From Holophagaceae bacterium (lineage in GTDB: Bacteria; Acidobacteriota; Holophagae; Holophagales; Holophagaceae), in the NCBI GenBank assembly GCA_025353305.1, contig JANXQX010000261.1, positions 1 to 9,140 on the forward strand: a stretch of 9,140 bases of DNA, read 5' to 3'. The notes under the pieces were generated by a model. It was not told the origin of the DNA, searched no databases, and was given only the letters and a program-made list of their open reading frames with translations. Positions within the stretch are counted from its first letter, which is position 1, and every line of letters begins with the position of its first letter. The position numbers and the translations under genes are program-made. Of the stretch, positions 1 through 5,632 are shown one piece after another.

Positions 1-1
1 G

Positions 2-706
2 ACAGCGCCCAATCAAGTCTGGAGTTGGGATATCACAGACCTCAAAGGCCCGGTGCGGGGTTCCCGTTACAAGCTCTACGTGACCATCGACCTGTTCAGC
101 CGCCTAGTGGTGGGCTGGACCCTGCAGCATCGGGAGGACGAAAACATTGCCAAGGAGTACCACCGTCAGAATTTCATTCAGCACGGCATCCGCGACTGGG
201 AATTAACCCTGCATTCGGACCGAGGCGCAGCCATGGTTTCCAAGACGGTGGGGAACCTACTCATCGATCTAAAAGTCACGAAGAGCCACAGCCGACCTCA
301 TGTTTCGGACGATAACCCCTACTCGGAAGCGCAGTTCAAGACGCTGAAATACAGCCCTGGGTTCCCAGAGCGATTCGGCTCCATCGAGGACGCCCGCAGC
401 TTCTGCCGCCGCTACTTCCAGTGGTACAAGGGATCCTGTCTCCGCAAGCCGAAGGCGCGCGGGAGCACGCGAGAGCGTGCGATAGACGGGAACGAGCACC
501 GCCACAGCGGTATCGGAATGATGACGCCCGCCAGCGTCCACGAAGGCCGCGCTGAGGCCGTTCACGCCGCCCGTCAGGTTGTTCTGGATCGAGCCTTCCA
601 GGCCCACCCAGAGCGATTCCCGAAGAGCCGTCCGAAACCCCAGCCACTCCCCGGGCCAGCCTGGATCAACGCTCCGAAAATCGAAGAAAAGGAATTAGCA
701 GCATGA
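2..706 (+). CDS. IS3-family DDE transposase, C-terminal part (5' end outside window)
   Basis: This enzyme cuts and joins the ends of the insertion sequence. The frame is open from the first base of the window, so the GTG at 53 is an internal codon and not a real start. The three acidic catalytic residues are visible. The first Asp is in WSWDIT (codon 29-31). The second is in LTLHSDRG (codon 218-220). The Glu is in NPYSEAQF, 36 residues after the second Asp, the spacing typical of IS3 enzymes. The rve-domain landmarks DLFSRLVVGW, VTKSHSRPHVSDDNP and FKTLKY are intact, as are the C-terminal TPASVHEGRAEA and AWINAPK blocks. Family members usually run straight from WYN into EHRHSGIG; here about 21 extra residues separate WY from NEHRHSGIG. 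This region lies beyond the catalytic Glu. Whether the enzyme is still active cannot be told. Confidence 0.9.
   Translation, partial: TAPNQVWSWDITDLKGPVRGSRYKLYVTIDLFSRLVVGWTLQHREDENIAKEYHRQNFIQHGIRDWELTLHSDRGAAMVSKTVGNLLIDLKVTKSHSRPHVSDDNPYSEAQFKTLKYSPGFPERFGSIEDARSFCRRYFQWYKGSCLRKPKARGSTRERAIDGNEHRHSGIGMMTPASVHEGRAEAVHAARQVVLDRAFQAHPERFPKSRPKPQPLPGPAWINAPKIEEKELAA
428..490 (+). repeat. In-frame 63-bp structured insert in the transposase
   Basis: The insert lies between the WY codons and the NEHRHSGIG codons and adds 21 residues rich in Arg, Lys and Gly. It has strong self-complementarity. An outer stem pairs 434-441 (TCCTGTCT) with 484-491 (AGACGGGA), with one G-T pair. Inside it, GCACGC at 465-470 pairs perfectly with GCGTGC at 475-480 around a GAGA loop, a GNRA-type tetraloop. 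A second internal arm can form from CTCCGC (440-445) and GCGGGAG, with a GCC-GAA-GGC tip. This layout resembles short palindromic elements known to insert into reading frames. The boundaries are approximate and come from my memory of related transposases. Confidence 0.5.
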
Positions 707-734
707 TGATGAAAACCAATGCCTGCGGACCGTG

Positions 735-757
735 TGGAAAACCTAAAGGGTTTTCCA
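735..757. repeat. Perfect 9-bp inverted repeat behind the transposase
   Basis: TGGAAAACC (735-743) and GGTTTTCCA (749-757) are perfect complements around a 5-nt loop, starting 28 bases after the transposase stop. There is no T tract behind the stem, so it is not a classical intrinsic terminator. Its place inside the IS suggests a transcript-stabilising hairpin or a block against read-through. Confidence 0.7.
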
Positions 758-808
758 GCCGAAGGCCGAGGGAGGTGGATTTCCTGTGGGAAGAAGGGAG
801 GGGCCCGT

Positions 809-835
809 GGGAAACAGCGCAGTTGGCTGTTTCCC
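809..835. repeat. Perfect 10-bp inverted repeat near the IS right end
   Basis: GGGAAACAGC (809-818) pairs with GCTGTTTCCC (826-835) around a 7-nt loop. The motif GGGAAA occurs again just downstream, at about 838-843, so an alternative shorter hairpin TTTCCC-CT-GGGAAA can form. No T tract follows. It is probably part of the IS 3' untranslated structure. Confidence 0.7.
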
Positions 836-889
836 CTGGGAAATCCGCGCCCGAGCAGGGTCCGCAGGAGGATGGGTCGGAGTCTTAAC

Positions 890-921
890 TCAGGCCGCTT
901 TCTGTCTCAAAGTCGTTGACA
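890..921 (+). repeat. Candidate right inverted repeat of the IS
   Basis: The stretch ends in TGTCTCAAAGTCGTTGACA (903-921). Read inward from the right, it begins TGTCAACGACTTTGAGACA. IS3-type elements usually end in 5'-TG...CA-3', which this fits. The sequence past 921 looks unlike the hairpin-rich IS tail. The left end is outside the window, so the repeat cannot be confirmed by comparison. Confidence 0.35.
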
Positions 922-1208
922 CGTTCCGCTTCCACCAGGGACTGGATTACGACAAGGAGTGTCCAGGAGAATACACACGGATCACGGTCGGGCGTCTCGT
1001 ACCAAACCGCCTGACGCCGAATTACTGCGACGATTGCAATTGCATCATCAATCAGGGGGATGCTTTCATCCACATGGAGAGCCTCCCGTTTTGTTGCCTG
1101 AAGCAGGATCCGATGGAGCACCTCTCCTTGGTCAGCAATGCGACGGTGCACATCTTCGCCGAGAAGAAGCTACAGTCTGCGCTTCGGGAGCATCACGGTC
1201 TGACTTGA
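922..1208 (+). pseudogene. 3' remnant of an unknown gene cut by the IS
   Basis: An open frame runs from the presumed IS end to a TGA at 1206-1208. It reads through the IS right end without a stop, but between 922 and the first internal ATG (in HMESLPF) it has no usable start with a ribosome binding site. It therefore looks like the C-terminal end of a gene that lost its front to the insertion. Third codon positions are mostly G or C, as in real genes here. The translated piece has a cluster of cysteines: CDDCNC, then CC about 20 residues later. These could bind metal. I do not recognise the family. The alternative is a chance open frame. It converges with the minus-strand esterase remnant, with 11 nt between their stops. 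Confidence 0.4.
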
Positions 1209-1219
1209 AGCGCTCTTAC

Positions 1220-1528
1220 CTATTCCTTTCTGATGTGGTTGGGCCGTGCAGCGGTAGTGCGGGCGACAAAGAATAGCCCATCATAGATTTCAAGGAAATG
1301 AGTTGGGGTGGTGGCATCGTCATCCCACCAGGCATCCGAAAAAACAGCCCCTGTGTTGAAAGTGCCTTGGGGGGCATCAAACCAAGCCCGGACAGGACCA
1401 AGTGCTGGAAGGGCGCGTAGATCCAAGGCTAGGAGAGGAAACCCTGTGGATTGGAGGGCCTCATCGAAGGTCGCCGACTGTAATGGTTTCATTATGAAAT
1501 TCTTCAATCCTCTTTTCGGGGGACCCAT
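1220..1528 (-). pseudogene. C-terminal fragment of an erythromycin-esterase-like protein
   Basis: The minus-strand frame ends with TAG at 1222-1220. Its last ~85 residues contain blocks I associate with the C-terminus of erythromycin esterase-type hydrolases (PF05139): PLLALDLRALP, then PVRAWFDAPQGTFNTGAVFSD, and finally YDGLFFVARTTAARPN. Full family members are about 400 residues or more; at most 102 are left, and the catalytic N-terminal part is absent from the DNA further upstream. The ATGs at 1528 and 1492 are therefore not likely true starts, and no good ribosome binding site precedes them. The piece is best read as a decayed remnant. The family assignment comes from motif memory without a search. 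Full-length members hydrolyse macrolide lactones or related esters; this fragment cannot. Confidence 0.5.
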
Positions 1529-1727
1529 GTCGACAGCCTGGAAGGACCCTTACGTTATTTGTCAGCCTCACTTGACTGGGTCTTATTGCATCAAGGGATC
1601 TCCCGGCCCCAAACCGACTGTTGACGTTCCGACCCAAGGCCCCAGGTTTCCTTTGTTTTGAGCACCAAAGGGCAACGCCACCCAAGGTCTAGCCCCCTAC
1701 TTCCTGGTTCATCCCCTAAAGTGCGGA
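1529..1727. other. Non-coding stretch between the esterase remnant and the regulator
   Basis: No frame here has convincing protein features on either strand. The open frames crossing it (plus strand to 1661, minus strand from 1685) are low in recognisable motifs and overlap the esterase remnant. I see no tRNA-like or strong hairpin structure. It probably holds decayed DNA from the lost 5' part of the esterase gene plus the upstream region of the gene at 1773. Confidence 0.5.
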
Positions 1728-1769
1728 TGATTGTTTCAAATCAACACACTTTGAAGTAGCATAAATCTC
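1728..1769 (+). promoter_or_regulatory. Candidate promoter and operator of the first winged-helix gene
   Basis: TGATT (1728-1732) and AATCA (1739-1743) form an inverted repeat with a 6-nt spacer. A weak -35-like TTTCAA (1734-1739) and a -10-like TAGCAT (1757-1762) are 17 nt apart. Transcription would then start only a few bases before the ATG at 1773. No Shine-Dalgarno motif lies in front of that ATG, so the messenger may be leaderless or nearly so. The half-site ATGATT also occurs in the palindrome at 5159, in front of the paralogous gene. Confidence 0.35.
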
Positions 1770-1772
1770 GTT

Positions 1773-2180
1773 ATGACTTCAGATTCCGAGCCACTTCTCA
1801 GTCCCTACCACAATTGGCCCTTGATGCAGGGAGTCCTATCCATCCTGCGGGAGTCGAGGGTGGGCCTTTCCTGTGCTAGCGCGGTGGAACTCGCCATGGA
1901 CCGGGGGTTGGTGGAGGAAGGCGATCCTTCCAGCCGAGGCGCGTATCAGCGGGTCTACCGGGCGCTTCAGCAGCTTGAGGGCATGGGGCTGGTGACCAAG
2001 CAGAGGAGTCGATTCCTGGTAAATGATGGTGCGCTTGAGCATGAGCTGGCACGCGAGGCGGAGGAAGTGCTCCGGATAGCTTTGGAAGCCCCGCTGATCT
2101 CGGGGAATTCAGAAGAGGTGCACCGTGCCTTCCAGCAGGCCTTGGTCAAGATCCTGGAGTCAGGACCGAAGCAGGCTTGA
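1773..2180 (+). CDS. Small winged-helix DNA-binding protein, paralogue 1
   Basis: A 135-residue cytoplasmic protein, likely a transcription regulator. An N-terminal helical segment (about 15-45) is followed by SSRGAYQRVYRALQQLEGMGLV (53-74), which fits a recognition helix and its follow-on. KQRSRFLV (76-83) looks like the wing. The C-terminal third (88-131) is helical and may be a dimer or partner surface. It is a full-length paralogue of the protein at 5204-5608: compare AYQRVYRALQQLE with VYQRILRTLKVLH, and HRAFQQALVKIL with QTAFHDAVEILL near the end. Its stop lies 3 nt from the stop of the convergent kinase gene, so transcripts probably overlap antisense. The start is the first ATG of the frame and has no clear ribosome binding site. 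PadR-like or other wHTH families are possible. DNA binding is inferred from the pattern. Confidence 0.75.
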   Translation: MTSDSEPLLSPYHNWPLMQGVLSILRESRVGLSCASAVELAMDRGLVEEGDPSSRGAYQRVYRALQQLEGMGLVTKQRSRFLVNDGALEHELAREAEEVLRIALEAPLISGNSEEVHRAFQQALVKILESGPKQA

Positions 2181-2183
2181 TTT

Positions 2184-5081
2184 CTACTCCTGGCGAAGCA
2201 CCTGTGCTTCCTCCTTCATTGCAGAATTGATAGCCAGAAGCCGCGTAAGCGAGGTCTCTTGAAGGGCTTGAAGTTGCTTCCGCCGCGCCTCGGGCAGCTT
2301 TTCGCAGCCGGATGCCACGTGAGCGAGCCGCGCCTTGAAGAGCTGGAGTTCACTACTGCCAGGCATGAGCTTCTCCCAGGCCTGGAGTGCGACTTCTGCC
2401 TCTTTCCATTCGGACTCCAGCCAGGTCCCCTGCTTGCGGGCCTGTAACAATCGCACGATAGCCACTGAGACTCGTACAGCCAGACGCCATTCGGTGCAAT
2501 CGGTCCTCCGTGAATAAGCGCTCCAGGCCCGTTCAAGATCCTGAATGCTGGATTCGGGATTCTGACCTGTCCGCATCCTCCAGGCGCATTCGTTGGAGAG
2601 GATAATGAGGGGCTGGGAGACAAATTCGCAATTTTCCGGCATCCTCGCCTTGCCGAGTTCGAAGAGTTCCCGGGCTTTCTTCGAGGCGGGCAAGGGATCA
2701 CCGTGACCCAACATCCGCCACTGAGCTTCGGCCTTGTACAAGCTTCCGCCGGTGAAGAACAAATTGGGATGATCTGGATGGCTGACCCATGCAGCCTCAA
2801 TGGTTGTTCGTGCTTCGGCAAAGAGGCGTTCGACATCGCCCCCGCTCCGGGAAGCATGAATGGCCTGCCATGCAAGATTCAACGCGAGATTGCTGTCGAG
2901 GAGTGGCAATGCATCGAGGGTGAGTGCCTTGCGGAAAGCACGTTCACCCTTCTTCAATGGTTCAAGGGGATCCTGGCCGTGATCCACCAGGTGGGATCCC
3001 AATGTGTTGCAAGTGGATCCGAGGTTATTGAGGGCACTCAGGCTATTGGGGCGGAGGGCCAAGGCCTTGTCATAGGCTTCAATGGACCGCTTCCAAAGGG
3101 GCACCTTGTCGCGATCCGGCGTCTGGGTCGCCCGGGCGAGGTTATCAAGAGCATCTCCCAGGGAGGTCCAACAGCGGCTAACTTCCGGGTGGGCCGCGCA
3201 GGCTCGGTCCGCATAGGCGACCGACTGGAGAGGGTGGAATCCTGGGTCCTGGTCCTTGCCTCGGGCAAGTGCCCCCCATGAATCCTCAAGATCCGAGAGT
3301 GAGATGAGAGCCCGCCATTCCTGGGGATCCAACGCCAGCACACTTTCCGCATAGGTTCGCAGCTTCTGGAAACGCTCTTCGGAAAAATCGCCCTTCAGCG
3401 TGGCGGCCTGGCTGCGTGTCATTTCAATGTTTAACCGCTCCATCCTCACCGCAGGAGCGGAACGACCCAGATCCTCTGCACGAACGACGATATTTTCCCA
3501 GGTGGCCAGACGGACGTCCAAGTCTGCCCATCGGCCTTCGTCCAGCAGCGCTCTGGCAGCGCGTCGGTGCATCCATCCTTCAAAGAGCAAAGGCTCCCAG
3601 TCATAGGGATGGGCCTTCGCGGCCTTCCTTGCCAATTCCATTGCTTCATCCCAGCGATCGTCTGTTGCGGCCAGCAGGGCCGCGCCGAGGTCTGACGTGC
3701 TAAGAGACAACTGTTGTCCAGATTGCAACCAGCGGCGGGCGTTGGTCTCCAGTCCCGGGAATTCCGTCTCGAGTTTCTTTCGACGGGCCGCTCGAGCTTT
3801 ACCATCTACTCCATCCATCTCCTGGAGGAAGAATCTGGCAGAGGCCATGCCGCGAGCATGGTCCAGCTCTGGTCCTTCAAATCCAAAATCCCCAGCCCGG
3901 TCCAATTCTTTTCGGGCTCCCGGGATATCCCCAAGCGTGAACTCAACACGGCCCAGGGCATAAGCCAAGGGGCCACGGCTAGAGGGTGGCAAGCTGGCCG
4001 TTTCACGCTGGAGATCTGCGAGGTGCTGACGCACCTGAGCCAGCACTGCTGCCGATTCGCCGCCGGGCATTGCGAAAGCCCGGTAGAGCAGGCTCTCCAT
4101 TTGCTCCGCTTCGCGGGTGAAACGCTGTGTGTACAGAACGCGCTGGGAGGCGGTCCTGCGCTGCTGAAGAAAGGCCCCACCGCCTGCTACAATAAGAAAG
4201 ATTGCTCCAAGCGCTAGGGCTGTGCCAACAGGATTCCGGCGCACCAAAAGTTTTGAGCGACCCAGCCAATTTACGGGCATCGCCAACGGTGGCCGATGTT
4301 CCAGGACACAGCGTAGATCATCGGCGAGAGCTCGGGCCGAGTCGTATCGCTGCTCTGGATGAAGGGTGGTCGCCTTGGAGACCACCGCGTCTAGCTCTGA
4401 CGGGACTTGCTTCCCAAGAGTCAGTAGGGAAGGGCGTTCATTTGGATCCGGCTTCTCAGCCAAGCTGGACGGTCCCGCGCCGGATGGCGGACCTCCCAGG
4501 AGGACGTAGAGCATTTCGCCCAAAGCCCAGATATCCGAGGGCACTGCAGATGCTTGGGATTCGAGTGGAGAAGCAAGGCCGAAATCCAGTAGCACGGGCT
4601 GGAGGGTGCCTGCTGCGTCGCGGGTCAGAATCACATTGGAAGCCTTGATGTCCCGATGGGCAATGCCCCGAGCGTGGGCGAACCAGGCAGCGTCGGCAAT
4701 CACAGCGACGATGCGGGCGATCTCCTGCGGTCCTTCTTGCGCCAGGAGCTTGGGACCAGCCTGCTCAAGGGTTTCCCCTTCGAGGTACTGCATCGCTATA
4801 TAGGTTCGCCCCCCGGCTTGTCCCACATCGAAAACACGGCACAGACCCGGATGCTCCATCAGCGCCAGAGTTCGTGCTTCCTGCAGGAGTTCCACTGCCC
4901 GGCGCCGGTCGGGATGGACGAATTTGATGGCGACTTGCCTTTTCAATTCACGGTCGTCAGCCAGTACCACGACACCAAAAGCGCCCTCACCGAGCACTCG
5001 GCTGAACGTGTAACGCTCGATACGGGGCAGCTCCGCAGCCAATTCTTGGAGTTCATCAGGGTTTTCAGCGGGCCTCGGCAT
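2184..5081 (-). CDS. Membrane-anchored Ser/Thr protein kinase with TPR-rich sensor domain, activation segment missing
   Basis: A 965-residue Hanks-type kinase. The N-terminal kinase domain (about 24-262) has the Gly-rich loop GEGAFGVV (31-38), VAIK with Lys53, a likely helix-C Glu68, HRDIKASN (Asp144, Lys146, Asn149) and DFG (Asp167). Only 16 residues separate DFG Asp167 from Asp183 of SDIWALG, where related kinases have about 40-50. The GTPxYMAPEQ stretch is absent, although its usual salt-bridge partner, Arg245 in PEQRYDSA, remains. One membrane segment (about 284-304) follows a basic stretch, RSKLLVRR. The rest, about 660 residues, is helical repeats; WKRSIEAYDKALALRPNS (663-680) is the clearest TPR. 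It probably lies outside the inner membrane and senses a protein or envelope state. The ATG at 5081 has only a distant GGAG. The divergent neighbour is winged-helix gene 2 and the convergent one is winged-helix gene 1, which makes those proteins candidate substrates. Confidence 0.9.
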   Translation of the reverse strand: MPRPAENPDELQELAAELPRIERYTFSRVLGEGAFGVVVLADDRELKRQVAIKFVHPDRRRAVELLQEARTLALMEHPGLCRVFDVGQAGGRTYIAMQYLEGETLEQAGPKLLAQEGPQEIARIVAVIADAAWFAHARGIAHRDIKASNVILTRDAAGTLQPVLLDFGLASPLESQASAVPSDIWALGEMLYVLLGGPPSGAGPSSLAEKPDPNERPSLLTLGKQVPSELDAVVSKATTLHPEQRYDSARALADDLRCVLEHRPPLAMPVNWLGRSKLLVRRNPVGTALALGAIFLIVAGGGAFLQQRRTASQRVLYTQRFTREAEQMESLLYRAFAMPGGESAAVLAQVRQHLADLQRETASLPPSSRGPLAYALGRVEFTLGDIPGARKELDRAGDFGFEGPELDHARGMASARFFLQEMDGVDGKARAARRKKLETEFPGLETNARRWLQSGQQLSLSTSDLGAALLAATDDRWDEAMELARKAAKAHPYDWEPLLFEGWMHRRAARALLDEGRWADLDVRLATWENIVVRAEDLGRSAPAVRMERLNIEMTRSQAATLKGDFSEERFQKLRTYAESVLALDPQEWRALISLSDLEDSWGALARGKDQDPGFHPLQSVAYADRACAAHPEVSRCWTSLGDALDNLARATQTPDRDKVPLWKRSIEAYDKALALRPNSLSALNNLGSTCNTLGSHLVDHGQDPLEPLKKGERAFRKALTLDALPLLDSNLALNLAWQAIHASRSGGDVERLFAEARTTIEAAWVSHPDHPNLFFTGGSLYKAEAQWRMLGHGDPLPASKKARELFELGKARMPENCEFVSQPLIILSNECAWRMRTGQNPESSIQDLERAWSAYSRRTDCTEWRLAVRVSVAIVRLLQARKQGTWLESEWKEAEVALQAWEKLMPGSSELQLFKARLAHVASGCEKLPEARRKQLQALQETSLTRLLAINSAMKEEAQVLRQE

Positions 5082-5130
5082 CGTGGTTCATCATATCGCT
5101 CCGTCCGGAGGTCCAGAAAAAAGTAAAAGT

Positions 5131-5158
5131 ATCTTAAAAATATATCTTGTCGAAACAA
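5131..5158 (-). promoter_or_regulatory. Candidate promoter of the kinase gene
   Basis: On the minus strand, TTGTTT (5158-5153) and TAAGAT (5136-5131) are separated by 16 nt, which fits a sigma-70 type promoter of moderate quality. A transcript starting near 5124 would have a leader of about 40 nt before the kinase ATG. The whole 5115-5180 stretch is much richer in A and T than its surroundings, as expected for a divergent promoter region. Confidence 0.35.
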
Positions 5159-5172
5159 ATGATTCGAATCAT
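5159..5172. promoter_or_regulatory. Perfect 14-bp palindrome, likely operator
   Basis: ATGATTCGAATCAT is its own reverse complement. It lies in the 122-bp gap between the divergent kinase gene and winged-helix gene 2, directly behind the -35-like element of the kinase. The right half CGAATCAT (5165-5172) recurs as a direct repeat at 5199-5206, 34 bp downstream, overlapping the ATG of the regulator. This suggests a dimeric regulator, possibly the winged-helix protein itself, that controls both directions. That assignment is an inference. Confidence 0.5.
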
Positions 5173-5203
5173 ATTCAAGACTCAATCGAAAGACTTCCGA
5201 ATC

Positions 5204-5608
5204 ATGGCCCCTGCACCCCGATACGCGCCCCTCATCTTGGACCTGCTCCAGAACTCGCCTCTTGGGCTCACACCCGGAGGAATTCTCGAGTTGGGGCAGG
5301 AGGCGGGCTGGCTCGGTAGCGATAGCCGGGCTGTCTATCAGCGCATCCTTCGAACCTTGAAGGTTCTGCACAACGATGCACTACTGCATAGATCAGGCAA
5401 ACGGTATGTCCTCCCGCCAGACCAATTGGTAGCGAGCTACTCCGCCGGCGCTACACGCGCCGTTGCGATGGCATTGAAAGCGTCCTATCTGCCGCAGAAC
5501 ATCCTGGCCTGGCAGACCGCCTTCCATGATGCCGTTGAGATTCTGCTCGGAAATCACACTCCTGCCAACCCAATCCACGGACAGCCCTCCGGGCGCTCCT
5601 TTTCCTAA
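5204..5608 (+). CDS. Small winged-helix DNA-binding protein, paralogue 2
   Basis: A 134-residue likely transcription regulator, paralogous along its length to the protein at 1773-2180. The recognition helix fits SRAVYQRILRTLKVLH (41-56) and the wing HRSGKRYVL (62-70). A helical C-terminal part (about 80-115) ends in a short polar tail. I chose the ATG at 5204 because it gives nearly the same length and N-terminal offset as the paralogue. It also leaves the palindrome at 5159 in the promoter. An in-frame TTG at 5147 or ATG at 5159 would add 19 or 15 residues (IRIIFKTQSKDFR) without a counterpart, and would place coding DNA over the palindrome. A purine-rich GAAAGA (5188-5193) is a weak ribosome binding site. 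The gene diverges from the kinase and lies 24 nt before the lipoprotein gene, so it may head an operon. Confidence 0.75.
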   Translation: MAPAPRYAPLILDLLQNSPLGLTPGGILELGQEAGWLGSDSRAVYQRILRTLKVLHNDALLHRSGKRYVLPPDQLVASYSAGATRAVAMALKASYLPQNILAWQTAFHDAVEILLGNHTPANPIHGQPSGRSFS

Positions 5609-5632
5609 CCCCCACTCCCCTGCGGAGGCACC

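Larger units (their letters stand above)
1..921 (+). mobile_element. 3' part of an IS3-like insertion sequence
   Basis: The segment contains most of the catalytic domain of an IS3-type DDE transposase, about 180 bp of hairpin-rich non-coding DNA behind it, and a plausible right terminus ending in TTGACA at 921. The left end and the N-terminal part of the transposase lie outside the window. Membership of the IS3 superfamily rests on the D-D-35-E spacing and the surrounding motifs in the protein. The exact right boundary is an inference: without the left inverted repeat or a target duplication, the end could be some bases either way. The DNA beyond it is an open frame with no start codon of its own, which fits insertion into an older gene. 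Confidence 0.75.

Noticed and set aside
885..1151. Minus-strand open frame opposite the gene remnant
   Set aside because: It crosses the IS boundary, has no recognisable motif or ribosome binding site, and looks like a shadow of the plus-strand frame.
786..1208. A 140-residue plus-strand open frame starting inside the IS
   Set aside because: Its first part is the non-coding IS tail with the hairpins and the right end. Only the part after 921 could be real, and it is reported as a remnant.
1308..1661. Plus-strand 117-residue open frame opposite the esterase remnant
   Set aside because: The minus strand shows family-like motifs over the same DNA; the plus-strand product is low-complexity and unlike any protein I know.
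2960..3335. Several GGATCC hexamers in the kinase gene
   Set aside because: They encode ordinary residues in the frame with irregular spacing, and a six-base palindrome of this composition is expected by chance.
2216..4269. Several long open frames on both strands inside the kinase gene
   Set aside because: They are shadows of a 965-codon gene with clear domain structure, and their products show no motifs or starts with ribosome binding sites.
5147..5203. Longer version of winged-helix protein 2 from TTG 5147 or ATG 5159
   Set aside because: The extra N-terminus has no counterpart in the paralogue, lacks a ribosome binding site and would cover the palindrome.
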